Shown here piece after piece: positions 1 through 8,556 of a stretch of DNA of 64,000 bases. This stretch comes from Paenibacillus aquistagni (GTDB lineage: Bacteria; Bacillota; Bacilli; Paenibacillales; Paenibacillaceae), in contig NZ_FXAZ01000004.1 in the NCBI RefSeq assembly GCF_900177815.1, positions 1 to 64,000 of the forward strand, in the 5' to 3' direction. How positions within the stretch are numbered: the stretch's first letter is position 1; each line of letters starts with the position of its first letter. The notes beneath the pieces are model-generated. The model worked only from the letters and a program-made list of their open reading frames with translations. It did not search any database and was not told where the DNA came from. The position numbers were made by a program, and so were the translations under genes.

Positions 1-93
1 AGACCCCTTGAAGACGACGAGGTAGATAGGTTGGGGGTGGAAGCACAGCAATGTGTGGAGCTGACCAATACTAATCGGTCGAGGGCTTATCCT
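1..93 (+). rRNA. rrl: 23S ribosomal RNA, 3' end (partial)
   Basis: The first 93 bases match the conserved 3' terminus of Bacillales 23S rRNA, including the GTGTGGAGCTGAC segment and the CTAATCGGTCGAGGGCTTA end. The gene enters from outside the window. The mature end is placed near 93 by comparison with remembered Bacillus ends, so it is approximate. No 5S sequence follows; the next 115 bases are spacer leading to a tRNA cluster. Confidence 0.93.
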
Positions 94-208
94 AATGAAT
101 TAAGATGACTTTACTTCCTTCACGATCAGTTTTCAGGGTGCAAGCCTTGAAAGAATAAGGAAACATTTCCGGTGGACAAGCTATATGCTTATCACAGCCT
201 AACGACAT

Positions 209-297
209 GGAGAGATACCCAAGAGGCCGAAGGGGACGCTTTGCTAAAGCGTTAGGGTGTTACAGCCGCGAGGGTTCGAATCCCTCTCTCTCCGCCA
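209..297 (+). tRNA. tRNA-Ser (GCT)
   Basis: Full cloverleaf with a long variable arm as in class II tRNAs. The anticodon loop CTTTGCTAAAG gives anticodon GCT, the T loop is GTTCGAATCC, and CCA is encoded at 295-297. First gene of the cluster behind the 23S gene, probably co-transcribed with it. Confidence 0.95.
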
Positions 298-326
298 GTG
301 TTTTCTTAGAACATTTATTTTAGTAT

Positions 327-403
327 GGCGGCGTAGCTCAGCTGGCTAGAGCGTACGGTTCATACCCGTGAGGTCGGGGGTTCGATCCCCTCCGCCGCTA
401 CCA
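327..403 (+). tRNA. tRNA-Met (CAT), elongator type
   Basis: Cloverleaf with anticodon CAT in GGTTCATACC and encoded CCA at 401-403. The acceptor stem begins with a paired G, unlike the C1-A72 mismatch of bacterial initiator tRNA, and the body resembles the Bacillus elongator tRNA-Met. A lysidine-modified Ile2 identity cannot be excluded by anticodon alone. Confidence 0.9.
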
Positions 404-412
404 ATCTTATAT

Positions 413-488
413 GGACGCTTAGCTCAGCTGGGAGAGCATCTGCCTTACAAGCAGAGGGTCGGCGGTTCGATCCCGTCAGCGTCCACCA
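413..488 (+). tRNA. tRNA-Val (TAC)
   Basis: 76-nt cloverleaf with anticodon TAC in CTGCCTTACAAGCAG, T loop GTTCGATCC and encoded CCA. Nine bases after tRNA-Met. Confidence 0.95.
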
Positions 489-519
489 CTGATTTTTACA
501 ATCAGATGCAAATAAATAT

Positions 520-595
520 GCCGGTGTAGCTCAGTTGGTAGAGCGGCTGACTTGTAATCAGTAGGTCGAGGGTTCGACTCCTTTCGCCGGCACCA
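520..595 (+). tRNA. tRNA-Thr (TGT)
   Basis: 76-nt cloverleaf with acceptor GCCGGTG/CGCCGGC, anticodon TGT in CTGACTTGTAATCAG, and encoded CCA. Confidence 0.95.
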
Positions 596-607
596 TTTCC
601 ATAATGC

Positions 608-684
608 GGAGCTGTGGTGTAGAGGCCTAACATGCCTGCCTGTCACGCAGGAGACCGCGGGTTCGAATCCCGTCAGCTCCGCCA
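608..684 (+). tRNA. tRNA-Asp (GTC)
   Basis: 77-nt cloverleaf with acceptor GGAGCTG/CAGCTCC, anticodon GTC in CTGCCTGTCACGCAG, and encoded CCA. Confidence 0.95.
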
Positions 685-712
685 TTTTTTTTGCCTTTTT
701 ATAATCTAATAT

Positions 713-788
713 GGCTTGGTAGCTCAGTCGGTAGAGCAAAGGACTGAAAATCCTTGTGTCGGCGGTTCGATTCCGTCCCAAGCCACCA
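713..788 (+). tRNA. tRNA-Phe (GAA)
   Basis: 76-nt cloverleaf with acceptor GGCTTGG/CCAAGCC, anticodon GAA in GGACTGAAAATCC, and encoded CCA. Confidence 0.95.
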
Positions 789-797
789 TGTAAATGC

Positions 798-883
798 GGA
801 GGATTAGCGAAGTGGCCAAACGCAGCAGACTGTAAATCTGTTCCCGTCCGGGTTCGGTGGTTCGAATCCATCATCCTCCACCA
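798..883 (+). tRNA. tRNA-Tyr (GTA)
   Basis: 86-nt class II tRNA with a long variable arm, anticodon GTA in AGACTGTAAATCT, acceptor GGAGGAT/ATCCTCC and encoded CCA. Confidence 0.95.
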
Positions 884-888
884 TTTGC

Positions 889-964
889 GAGCCATTAGCT
901 CAGTTGGTAGAGCACCTGACTTTTAATCAGGGTGTCGAAGGTTCGAGTCCTTCATGGCTCACCA
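889..964 (+). tRNA. tRNA-Lys (TTT)
   Basis: 76-nt cloverleaf with acceptor GAGCCAT/ATGGCTC, anticodon TTT in CTGACTTTTAATCAG, and encoded CCA. Last tRNA of the cluster; a strong terminator follows 14 bases later. Confidence 0.95.
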
Positions 965-977
965 GTTACGAATTCAG

Positions 978-1010
978 ACAGCTTCAAGGGAAACCTTGGA
1001 GCTGTTTTTT
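978..1010 (+). terminator. Terminator of the rRNA/tRNA operon
   Basis: ACAGCTTCAAGG pairs with CCTTGGAGCTGT (12 pairs, one G-U) around a GAAA loop, followed by six T. It closes the 23S-tRNA transcript. Confidence 0.9.
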
Positions 1011-1129
1011 GTTGTATCAATTGAGAATAGGAAGCTGGCAGCAGGCTATGTTACAATGTAAGGGACGAATTTATGTTTCACCAGAATAGAGGAATACTAC
1101 CGTATGATACGTGAGATAGGATGATTAAG

Positions 1130-2254
1130 ATGGAGAAGCAATTACTGCGGGAACAGATTGAACGCATCATTCAGGAGAAGCTGGAGACAACTACAATTCC
1201 GACTGATACGTGGAAGCAATGGCTTGCGGAGGCTAACGAACAAGAGGGAGAGAATCTCATCTCCAGACAAGGTTCACATGTTATTCTTCGTGAGGGCAGA
1301 TGTTATTTGCTGTGGAGGCAGAACGCTTCCCAAGCAACGGTACTGTTCTGTAATGAGTCCGATCTAAGCGAACGAGACATTGAATGGCTGCGGATGCTCT
1401 TATGGATGGATTCACAGACTGTTAAAGGCGTGAGCCAATCCGTTACAGGTGACGAATATCAAGCGGCGTTGTTTGGACAATGGATTCTGGAAAGATTGCA
1501 GGCATCTGACATGCAAGCAGAGGTGCCGGACTCCTTTTCATGGAAGAACAAGCTGTTCAGCACGGTTATCCCTTTCTTATTAGTGACCGAGCAATCCCAT
1601 CGTGAAGGGCCTAGCTATACACAGCTTTATAAGCTGCTCAAATCATATTTTGGCGGAGATCTAGTGGTTGTTCCGTTAACGGATAAGGAATGGTTTTTCC
1701 TTGTTCCAGAGCATTTGACATCGAATGCGGATGCTGATGAAGAAGAAGACAATAAAGAGACGATTGAGGAATATTTGACTTCTTATTGCCATGGTCTATT
1801 CGAATTGCTTGCACCTCAATGGATCGGGGAGAGCCATTTGTCTGTTGCTTATCCGACGGCTCCTATTCATGGCATTCCTGCTATTGTATCGCGACTAAGA
1901 GAAACGATATATCTCGGGAGAACCTTCCATATTCCAGAGAGCATTCATCTTCCATGGGAATTGCATCTAGAGCATCTGGTATACAGCATTCCTGATGAGG
2001 TGCGCAAGCAGTTTATGCAGCGTGTTGTTACAAAAAATGACAATTTTACAGATGTGGAGACCATGACGACGCTCCAGACCTTCTTCCAATACAATTGCAG
2101 TGTCAGTGAGACAGCGAAGCGGCTGTATATCCATCGCAACACGCTCTTATATCGTTTGGACAAGATCAAGCAGGAAACGGGGCTTGATGTTAGGACATTT
2201 TCTGATGCTGTGCTCGTGAAGTTGATCCTTCTATTGTACAAAGTGACGAAATAG
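1130..2254 (+). CDS. PucR-type helix-turn-helix transcriptional regulator
   Basis: Predicted DNA-binding regulator of about 374 residues. The last 60 residues form the PucR C-terminal HTH: a short helix, then the block ETAKRLYIHRNTLLYRLDKI, which is the family signature, then a variable tail. The N-terminal 300 residues resemble the poorly conserved sensory part of CdaR/PucR proteins and show no known ligand site. An ATG at 1121 is in frame, but GATAGG directly abuts it, whereas the ATG at 1130 has that Shine-Dalgarno sequence nine bases upstream, so 1130 is preferred. It is followed by the sugar-importer ATPase gene, which makes control of carbohydrate uptake a fair but unproven guess. The inducer is unknown. 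Confidence 0.8.
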   Translation: MEKQLLREQIERIIQEKLETTTIPTDTWKQWLAEANEQEGENLISRQGSHVILREGRCYLLWRQNASQATVLFCNESDLSERDIEWLRMLLWMDSQTVKGVSQSVTGDEYQAALFGQWILERLQASDMQAEVPDSFSWKNKLFSTVIPFLLVTEQSHREGPSYTQLYKLLKSYFGGDLVVVPLTDKEWFFLVPEHLTSNADADEEEDNKETIEEYLTSYCHGLFELLAPQWIGESHLSVAYPTAPIHGIPAIVSRLRETIYLGRTFHIPESIHLPWELHLEHLVYSIPDEVRKQFMQRVVTKNDNFTDVETMTTLQTFFQYNCSVSETAKRLYIHRNTLLYRLDKIKQETGLDVRTFSDAVLVKLILLLYKVTK

Positions 2255-2267
2255 GTAAGCGCTTTTT
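2254..2267 (+). promoter_or_regulatory. Possible weak cre (CcpA) site before msmX
   Basis: GGTAAGCGCTTTTT matches the cre consensus TGWAARCGYTWNCW at 12 of 14 positions. It starts on the last base of the upstream gene, about 97 bases before the ATPase start. The fit is moderate and no clear sigma-A promoter could be placed beside it, so this is a candidate only. Confidence 0.35.
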
Positions 2268-2363
2268 TGTAGAGTATGTGTATAGTCATTTGTACTAACT
2301 TTCGTTATCATTAGGATATATTAAAGGAAACGATTACAGAATGACTCTAAGGGGGAATTACTC

Positions 2364-3485
2364 ATGGCAGGCGTACGCTTAGAACATGTTTACAAGAAAT
2401 ATCCAGGTTCCGACAAACCAACGGTTATCGACATCAACCTCGACATTCAAGATAAGGAGTTCCTTGTACTTGTAGGTCCTTCCGGTTGCGGTAAATCAAC
2501 TACACTTCGTATGATCGCAGGTCTTGAAGAAATTTCAGAAGGTAACTTGTTTATCGGCGATCGTCTTGTGAATGACGTAGCTCCTAAAGATCGCGACATC
2601 GCGATGGTATTCCAATCCTACGCATTGTACCCACATATGAACGTATACCAAAACATGGCGTTTGGTTTGAAATTGCGTAAGTTCAAAAAAGAAGATATCG
2701 ACAAGCGTGTAAAAGAAGCTGCGCGCATCTTGGATATCGAGCATTTGCTTGATCGTAAGCCTAAGGCATTGTCCGGTGGTCAACGTCAGCGTGTCGCGCT
2801 CGGTCGTGCGATCGTTCGTGAGCCTCAAGTATTCTTGATGGACGAACCGCTCTCCAACTTGGATGCTAAGCTTCGTGGACAAATGCGTGCTGAGATCACT
2901 AAGCTTGCTAAGCGTCTTCAAACAACAGTTATCTATGTAACGCATGACCAAATCGAAGCGATGACAATGGGTGATCGTATCGTTGTTATGAAAGACGGTA
3001 TCATCCAGCAAGCAGCTGCTCCAGACGTATTGTATAACCATCCGCTTAACATGTTCGTTGCAGGATTCATCGGATCCCCTACAATGAACTTCATCAACGG
3101 TACTTTGAATGAAGCAAATGGTGAAATTCACTTCAAAGGAACGGGATTGGATGTTGTTGTACCTCAAGGTAAAGCTCAATCTTTGAGAGAAAAAGGCTAC
3201 ATTGGCAAAGAGGTTATCCTCGGCGTACGTACAGAGGACATTCATGAAGAGCCAGTATTCTTGGAAGCTTCCCCTAACAGTGTGTTCACTGCAACAATCG
3301 AAGTTACAGAGAACATGGGTCATGAAATGTTCCTATACTTGAATGGCATTGGCAATGAAAGCATCATCGCTCGTGTTGATGGCCGTTCCACTGCTAAAGA
3401 AGGCCAAAACATTAAGCTTGCTATCGACATGAACAAAGTTCATGTATTCGATAAAGAGAGCGAATTGAACGTATTTGAAAACTAA
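2364..3485 (+). CDS. msmX: Sugar ABC importer ATPase, MsmX/UgpC family
   Basis: ATP-hydrolysing subunit for carbohydrate ABC importers, 373 residues, the normal length for MsmX/UgpC/MalK. Walker A GPSGCGKST is at 38-46, the signature LSGGQRQR near 136, Walker B VFLMDEP near 155 and the switch histidine in YVTHDQ near 193. The C-terminal 130 residues form the MalK-like regulatory domain. In Bacillales one such ATPase can serve many importers, and both sugar importers in this window (28150 and 49693) lack an ATPase gene, so this protein may power them (inference). The Shine-Dalgarno GGGGGA precedes the ATG by about 9 bases. Codon use is strongly biased, as in gapA and pgk, suggesting high expression. 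A terminator follows directly, so it is not co-transcribed with hprK. Confidence 0.92.
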   Translation: MAGVRLEHVYKKYPGSDKPTVIDINLDIQDKEFLVLVGPSGCGKSTTLRMIAGLEEISEGNLFIGDRLVNDVAPKDRDIAMVFQSYALYPHMNVYQNMAFGLKLRKFKKEDIDKRVKEAARILDIEHLLDRKPKALSGGQRQRVALGRAIVREPQVFLMDEPLSNLDAKLRGQMRAEITKLAKRLQTTVIYVTHDQIEAMTMGDRIVVMKDGIIQQAAAPDVLYNHPLNMFVAGFIGSPTMNFINGTLNEANGEIHFKGTGLDVVVPQGKAQSLREKGYIGKEVILGVRTEDIHEEPVFLEASPNSVFTATIEVTENMGHEMFLYLNGIGNESIIARVDGRSTAKEGQNIKLAIDMNKVHVFDKESELNVFEN

Positions 3486-3499
3486 TCCTTGATAATTAA

Positions 3500-3527
3500 A
3501 GCCCAGTAGCTCATACTGGGCTTTTTT
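3500..3527 (+). terminator. Terminator after msmX
   Basis: AGCCCAGTA pairs with TACTGGGCT around GCTCA and is followed by six T. Strong intrinsic terminator 15 bases after the stop codon. Confidence 0.92.
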
Positions 3528-3727
3528 GCTGTTTATGCATCAATATAGAGGTCGTTTATACAGCTAGATTGATGCGATAGGCCACTGTGGGACGAGCTTG
3601 AGAAAATGGGCACACATTGATTTCAAGCCCGATTTCCGATACGATGGTAACAATAAGATCACACATCAGAACACTTATCAATACGCGCATTGATGTTGTT
3701 GTACATATGAGATGAGGAGTGAAGACC

Positions 3728-4666
3728 ATGGTCAAGAAGGTGAAGGTGTCCGAACTGGTCGCACAGTTCAATTTGGAAGTGCTTGCTGGTGAAGAAGGCA
3801 CAAAAAACGCCATTACCGTAGATGATGTACACCGTCCAGGCTTGGAGATGGCCGGTTATTTTGATTACCATCCGACAGAGCGCATTCAGATGCTGGGCAA
3901 GACGGAGATTGCTTTTTTGGATACCTTATCCGAAGAGACTCGCAAGGATCGGCTGAATCATTTTGCTTCAACTGAGCTGCCATGCGTCATTATTACCCGG
4001 GGACTGGATATTCCATCTGGATTAATTGAGATATGCAATGAACGTCATATTCCGCTTCTGAGATCCTCTGCTGCTTCTACGATTCTAGTCAGCCGCATTA
4101 CAGGCTTCTTGGAGCGCAAGCTTGCTCCAACAGCAACCATTCATGGGGTACTGGTGGATATATACGGCGTTGGCATGCTGATTACAGGCGGCAGCGGAAT
4201 CGGTAAGAGTGAAACAGCGCTCGAACTGGTAAAGCGAGGCCATCGTCTCGTAGCGGATGACGCCGTTGAAATTCGCCAAACCTCTGACAATCATTTGCAT
4301 GGATCCGCTCCTGAATTGATCCGTCACTTGCTGGAAATTAGAGGTATAGGTATTATTAATGTAATGACCTTGTTTGGCGCTGGCGCGATTCGAAACAATA
4401 AGCGGATTAGTCTTGTCATTCGACTGGAGAACTGGCAGCAAGATAAGCAATATGACCGACTCGGCTTGGATGAGGAAGTGACTCGCATCATTGATACCGA
4501 TGTGCCGCTTGTCACGGTTCCTGTTCGTCCAGGACGAAACTTAGCCGTTATTATTGAAGTCGCTGCAATGAACTTCCGCCTGAAGCGCATGGGCTACAAT
4601 GCAGCTCTTCAGTTCACGAACAAGCTGACAGAGCAAATTAACGAGGATTCAGAGGATTTTGATTAA
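3728..4666 (+). CDS. hprK: HPr kinase/phosphorylase
   Basis: Bifunctional enzyme that phosphorylates Ser46 of HPr/Crh with ATP or PPi and removes that phosphate with Pi, releasing PPi. It sets carbon catabolite repression through CcpA. 312 residues, normal length. Visible residues are His139, the P-loop GGSGIGKS with Lys160 and Ser161, and Asp177-Asp178 in LVADDAVEI. An in-frame GTG at 3719 overlaps the Shine-Dalgarno GAGGAG (3714-3719), so the ATG at 3728, eight bases downstream, is the start. It heads the hprK-lgt-ppaX-acyltransferase group known from B. subtilis. Its likely substrate is encoded at 25018 and its PPi product is handled by ppaX. Confidence 0.96.
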   Translation: MVKKVKVSELVAQFNLEVLAGEEGTKNAITVDDVHRPGLEMAGYFDYHPTERIQMLGKTEIAFLDTLSEETRKDRLNHFASTELPCVIITRGLDIPSGLIEICNERHIPLLRSSAASTILVSRITGFLERKLAPTATIHGVLVDIYGVGMLITGGSGIGKSETALELVKRGHRLVADDAVEIRQTSDNHLHGSAPELIRHLLEIRGIGIINVMTLFGAGAIRNNKRISLVIRLENWQQDKQYDRLGLDEEVTRIIDTDVPLVTVPVRPGRNLAVIIEVAAMNFRLKRMGYNAALQFTNKLTEQINEDSEDFD

Positions 4667-4700
4667 GGTTTTGGAGTTGAGAAATAAAGGAGACGTGTAA

Positions 4701-5867
4701 ATGGCTACAATGCTGCTTAACCCCATTGCTTTTCAATTGGGGCCGATCAGTGTATATTGGTATGGTATTATTCTAGGAACGGCTGCATTAGTCGGTTTGC
4801 TGCTTGCGATACGTGAAGGTAAGCGCTTTGGACTTTCTCCCGATTTCTTTATGGATATTCTGCTAATTGGACTGCCTTCGGCGCTAATTGGAGCAAGGGC
4901 GTACTATGTCATATTCCAGTGGGATCAGTATAAAGGCGATCCGCTAAAGATATTCGCGATATGGGAGGGCGGTATTGCCATATACGGTGCGCTCATCGGT
5001 GCTTTTATCGGTGCTTGGCTATATCTGCGCAAAAAAGGCTACAGCTTTATTCGTATCGCCGATATATGTGCTCCGGGCTTGTTAATTGGACAAGCGATCG
5101 GCAGATGGGGCAACTTTGTAAATCAAGAAGCTTATGGTGGCCCTGTGGAGGAAAGCTTCCTTCGCAACACGCTGCACTTGCCAGACTTTATCGTGAATCA
5201 GATGAATGTGCAAGGCGTGTTCCATCATCCGACGTTCTTATATGAATCCGTTTGGAACTTCGCTGGCGTGCTCCTTCTCTTCGGAATTCGTAGAATAAAA
5301 AATGTTCGACAAGGGGAATTGCTGCTCAGCTATCTCATTTGGTACTCCATAGGACGATTCTTTATTGAAGGGCTTCGCACAGACAGCTTGGCTTATAAGG
5401 GCTCTGCATGGATACAATCCATAGTGGATGCGCTATGGTCACCGATGACGTTTGTATTCGAGCCAGGGTATCTTGATCCTGCTTACGGAAATGTTCGTAT
5501 ATCACAGCTGCTTGCCGTTATTATTGTTATTGTGGGCATTATTCTTATTGTGGTTCGTCGACTTCGAAGTGGCGATCGTGCAGTCCGCTATAGCGATCCG
5601 ATTGTATCGACAAAGCAGACTGCGGTTAACCTAGTAGAGGCTAATCAAGGAACAGAAGCAGCATCTGCTGGCTCTACTTCTGTGACAGAGAGTGAAGAAG
5701 TGCATGAAGCGGATCGTTTGCGGAAGCAGAATCATGCTGATGTGCCGTCACCTTTGGACGAACAGCCTAAGGTTGATGAACAGGCTTCGACGACACCCGA
5801 GCTAGGGGAAGCTCAGGCGGATAACAACGATTCAGTCCTTCATCCTGAGAACAAGGATAAGTCATAA
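4701..5867 (+). CDS. lgt: Prolipoprotein diacylglyceryl transferase with long C-terminal tail
   Basis: Integral membrane enzyme that transfers diacylglycerol from phosphatidylglycerol to the lipobox cysteine of prolipoproteins. It shows the Lgt hallmark GRWGNFVNQEAYGG (about residue 137) and about seven membrane segments. The ribosome binding site AAAGGAG lies nine bases before the ATG. Substrates in this window include the lipoproteins at 30113, 34476, 43337 and 49693. The protein is 388 residues against about 270 in B. subtilis. The excess is a hydrophilic, Glu/Asp/Gln-rich tail of about 100 residues after the last membrane segment (from about 287), with no recognised domain. It follows hprK by 34 bases. 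Confidence 0.95.
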   Translation: MATMLLNPIAFQLGPISVYWYGIILGTAALVGLLLAIREGKRFGLSPDFFMDILLIGLPSALIGARAYYVIFQWDQYKGDPLKIFAIWEGGIAIYGALIGAFIGAWLYLRKKGYSFIRIADICAPGLLIGQAIGRWGNFVNQEAYGGPVEESFLRNTLHLPDFIVNQMNVQGVFHHPTFLYESVWNFAGVLLLFGIRRIKNVRQGELLLSYLIWYSIGRFFIEGLRTDSLAYKGSAWIQSIVDALWSPMTFVFEPGYLDPAYGNVRISQLLAVIIVIVGIILIVVRRLRSGDRAVRYSDPIVSTKQTAVNLVEANQGTEAASAGSTSVTESEEVHEADRLRKQNHADVPSPLDEQPKVDEQASTTPELGEAQADNNDSVLHPENKDKS

Positions 5868-5902
5868 GATAAAGACAGCACGGTTAAAGGAGTCGTATTG
5901 AA

Positions 5903-6565
5903 ATGATTCGAACGGTACTATTTGATTTGGATGGCACAATCATGGACACGAATGAACTGATCATCGAGACATTTCAGCATGTGCTTCGGGATATTGTGCC
6001 TCAGCCGTTCACACGCGAGCATATTATTCCGACGATGGGCATGACGCTGGAGGAACAGCTTCGAGGCTTCTCCAAGCGTGAAGACATCGAGGATCTTGTA
6101 CAAGCATACCGAGATTACAATTGGAAGCGGCATGATGATCTCATCTCGCCATTCCCTCATGTACAAGAGGTTATCCAGCGGCTTGTAGAAGCGAATATTC
6201 AAGTTGGAATTGTGACAACCAAGATTCGCTTAACGACTGAGCGTGCGCTTCGCATGTTTGATCTCTTCGATAAGATGGGCGCTGTGATCACCTTTGATGA
6301 TATTACAAATGCCAAGCCCCATCCAGAGCCTGTCCTAAGGGCCGTGGAGATGCTTGGTGCAGATCCACAAGCGACGCTTATGGTAGGAGACAGTCCAGCA
6401 GATATTCAATCTGCGAATGCAGCTGGAGTGATCTCTTGCGGTGTTGCGTGGTCACTAAAAGGTGAGGCATTGCTAAAAGACTACGGTGCGAAGCATGTAC
6501 TGCATGATATGCGTGATCTTTATGCGCTAGTTGGATTGGAGCGTCGTGAAGGTGAGACAACTTGA
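5903..6565 (+). CDS. ppaX: Pyrophosphatase PpaX (HAD family)
   Basis: HAD-superfamily hydrolase of 220 residues. Motif I is DLDGT (nucleophile Asp8, acid Asp10), motif II is the TT of GIVTTK, and the C-terminal GDSPADIQSA carries the Mg-binding acidic residues. In B. subtilis PpaX hydrolyses pyrophosphate made when HPrK/P dephosphorylates HPr-Ser-P, and the gene lies in the same position after lgt. Sequence plus synteny make that assignment good; phosphoglycolate phosphatase (Gph) is the nearest alternative family. AAAGGAG lies 12 bases before the ATG. Its end overlaps the next gene. Confidence 0.88.
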   Translation: MIRTVLFDLDGTIMDTNELIIETFQHVLRDIVPQPFTREHIIPTMGMTLEEQLRGFSKREDIEDLVQAYRDYNWKRHDDLISPFPHVQEVIQRLVEANIQVGIVTTKIRLTTERALRMFDLFDKMGAVITFDDITNAKPHPEPVLRAVEMLGADPQATLMVGDSPADIQSANAAGVISCGVAWSLKGEALLKDYGAKHVLHDMRDLYALVGLERREGETT

Positions 6566-7049
6566 GCGTTATCCTGTTGAAGGCCCCAATGGCTTATGGC
6601 AGATCTATCGAACCGTAAGCCCTTGGAAAGGGGTCAAAAACTTTATATTTATCCAGTTGGCACGCTACTGTCCATACCTCCCACTGAAGAATTGGATCTA
6701 TCGCAAGATTCTGCATATGAAAGTAGGAGAGCATACTGCGTTTGGACTTATGGTGATGGTGGATGTCTTCTTTCCAGAACGCATTCAGATTGGAGACAAT
6801 TCCATCATCGGCTATAATACGACGATCTTGGCGCATGAATACTTGATCAAGGAATACCGTCTAGGACAAGTCGTCATTGGCAGCAATGTCATGATCGGTG
6901 CCAACTGCACTGTTCTTCCTGGCGTGACGATTGGGGATGGCGCAGTCGTTGCTGCTGGCTCTGTCGTTCACAAGGATGTGCTCCCCGGGCAGATGGTTGG
7001 GGGCAATCCTCTGCGTATTATTCGAGAGGCTCCAGTGAGTGGCGAGTAA
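6552..7049 (+). CDS. Hexapeptide-repeat acyltransferase (YvoF-like)
   Basis: Left-handed beta-helix acyltransferase of about 166 residues, with hexapeptide repeats running through IGDNSIIGYNTTIL, VIGSNVMIGANCTV and IGDGAVVAAGSVV and the closing GGNPLRII. It resembles YvoF, the last gene of the B. subtilis hprK-lgt-ppaX operon; the acceptor is unknown. The start is uncertain. GTG at 6552, with GGAG ten bases upstream, overlaps ppaX by 14 bases and matches the start of YvoF-like proteins. GTG 6546 and TTG 6531 are in-frame alternatives. Confidence 0.82.
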   Translation: MRQLERYPVEGPNGLWQIYRTVSPWKGVKNFIFIQLARYCPYLPLKNWIYRKILHMKVGEHTAFGLMVMVDVFFPERIQIGDNSIIGYNTTILAHEYLIKEYRLGQVVIGSNVMIGANCTVLPGVTIGDGAVVAAGSVVHKDVLPGQMVGGNPLRIIREAPVSGE

Positions 7050-7086
7050 GTGAGAGCAAGCGTTGGATTTAAGTTCATACAAGCAA

Positions 7087-7113
7087 GCGTCTGACGGAAG
7101 TCAGGCGTTTTTT
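7087..7113 (+). terminator. Terminator of the hprK operon
   Basis: CGTCTGAC pairs with GTCAGGCG (one G-U) around a short GGAA-containing loop, followed by six T. Confidence 0.88.
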
Positions 7114-7215
7114 GCATAAAGCGAGGATAGGGAGGGACGATAAATTTGAATGACAACATTGGTCGATTATGTTAATTTCTATATAGATCTATTTCATAAA
7201 AAGAGGGCATAACAC

Positions 7216-8436
7216 ATGAAAAGGCGTTCGATCATACTCGTCCTCCTCATGCTGCTAGCATTCACAACTATGGACTCCACATCAGATGCACGAGGATCTC
7301 AGTATACCGTGGCTTGGGACAAGCAGGCTTGGCGCGACAGCAAGGCGTTTATACGCAATGGGGAATGGTATATTCCTGCATCAGCCTTAGAGCAAGCCTA
7401 TCAGCTTAGAGCCAGTACGACTACTGAAGGAACACTTGCTTGGCATTCCACACCGAAGACTCCTTCTTACTTTCGCTATTATCCTAACTACTATCAGCAC
7501 AAAGTCGTTACCTTAATGTATCACAATGTCGAGAAGCAGCCGACAGACGTATCTTTTATATCACCTGCTCAGCTAGAAGAGCAGATTACAGAGCTTCGCA
7601 AGCATGGGTTTCGTTTCATAAATATGAATGAATATATTCGTTATTTGCATGGGCAGCAGCAAGTTCCGGATAATGCCGTGCTTCTTACGTTCGATGATGG
7701 CTACGAAACGTTCTATACAGAGGTGTACCCGCTGCTGAAGAAGCATCATCTTACTGCCACGAATTTCGTCATTGTCTCATCGATCGATGATCGTGGGCAG
7801 CCTGGGCGGGCCAAGCTCAGCTGGGAACAGATGAGAGCGATGATGAAGGATGGATTCAGCTTCTACAGCCATACCTTCCAATCCCATGCATACGCTTCCA
7901 TTAATAGCCGAGGCACGCAAAAGCCTATGCTTACTCGCAAGCTGTATGACAAGCGTACAGGCAAGGTTGAGACAAGATCCGAATATAAGGAGCGGGTTAA
8001 GCAGGATCTTTGGAAGGCGGAGCAGCGTCTGCAGGCTGAGCTCAACAATAAGCACCGAATCGTAGCTTTTCCGTACGGCGCCTTTAACTCAGATGTATTA
8101 GACATTTGCAAATCACTCGGCATCGATATCACCTTTACCGTCAAACCCGGCATTAATGATCAGTCAACATGGAACGGCTATCGGATCAATGCAGGCAATC
8201 AAAATATTCAGACAAAGGATCTCCTTGCCAAACTGAAGCATATAGACGAGGAGCAGCCTAAGAAGCTGTCACCATACAAGATGAATTGGGATTCTCTTGA
8301 GCTTGAATTGGATCAGCCCGTCATGCGTAGAAACGGGGAATGGTATGTTCCGCTTCGAGAAATTGAAAAGAACTTCAAAGTCACAGCGAACATCGACAAC
8401 AGCTTGCAGCAGATTATGCTGTTTCCCGGGAAATAA
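7216..8436 (+). CDS. Secreted polysaccharide deacetylase
   Basis: Predicted exported deacetylase of 406 residues. A signal peptide covers about residues 1-25. A NodB-type domain spans about 95-320, with LTFDDGYETF carrying the catalytic and metal-binding aspartates and SHTFQSH carrying the metal histidines. Short modules with GEWYIPASALE (about 50) and GEWYVPLREIE (about 375) flank it and resemble copper-amine-oxidase-N-like stalk repeats of Paenibacillus cell-surface proteins. Likely substrates are N-acetylated wall or capsule glycans; the exact one cannot be told. AGAGGG lies about 9 bases before the ATG. It stands alone after the hprK operon terminator and is followed by an acyltransferase, so both may act on surface polymers. 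Confidence 0.87.
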   Translation: MKRRSIILVLLMLLAFTTMDSTSDARGSQYTVAWDKQAWRDSKAFIRNGEWYIPASALEQAYQLRASTTTEGTLAWHSTPKTPSYFRYYPNYYQHKVVTLMYHNVEKQPTDVSFISPAQLEEQITELRKHGFRFINMNEYIRYLHGQQQVPDNAVLLTFDDGYETFYTEVYPLLKKHHLTATNFVIVSSIDDRGQPGRAKLSWEQMRAMMKDGFSFYSHTFQSHAYASINSRGTQKPMLTRKLYDKRTGKVETRSEYKERVKQDLWKAEQRLQAELNNKHRIVAFPYGAFNSDVLDICKSLGIDITFTVKPGINDQSTWNGYRINAGNQNIQTKDLLAKLKHIDEEQPKKLSPYKMNWDSLELELDQPVMRRNGEWYVPLREIEKNFKVTANIDNSLQQIMLFPGK

Positions 8437-8556
8437 TGATGGCTCTCGACATTTTTAATCGCTGACAGGAATTCGGCCTAAAGGCAGCATCAGCGCTATG
8501 CTGCAGCTATGTTCCTTGCTCCATATACATTTCTACATAGAAAGGAATGTCGCTTA

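Noticed and set aside
476..895. Minus-strand open frame across five tRNA genes
   Set aside because: It lies entirely over tRNA sequence and spacers; the repeated ESNPRPTDYKSAALP-like pieces are translated tRNA arms.
2535..3323. Minus-strand frame of 262 codons opposite msmX
   Set aside because: Shadow of the biased msmX codon use; msmX itself has full ABC ATPase motifs.
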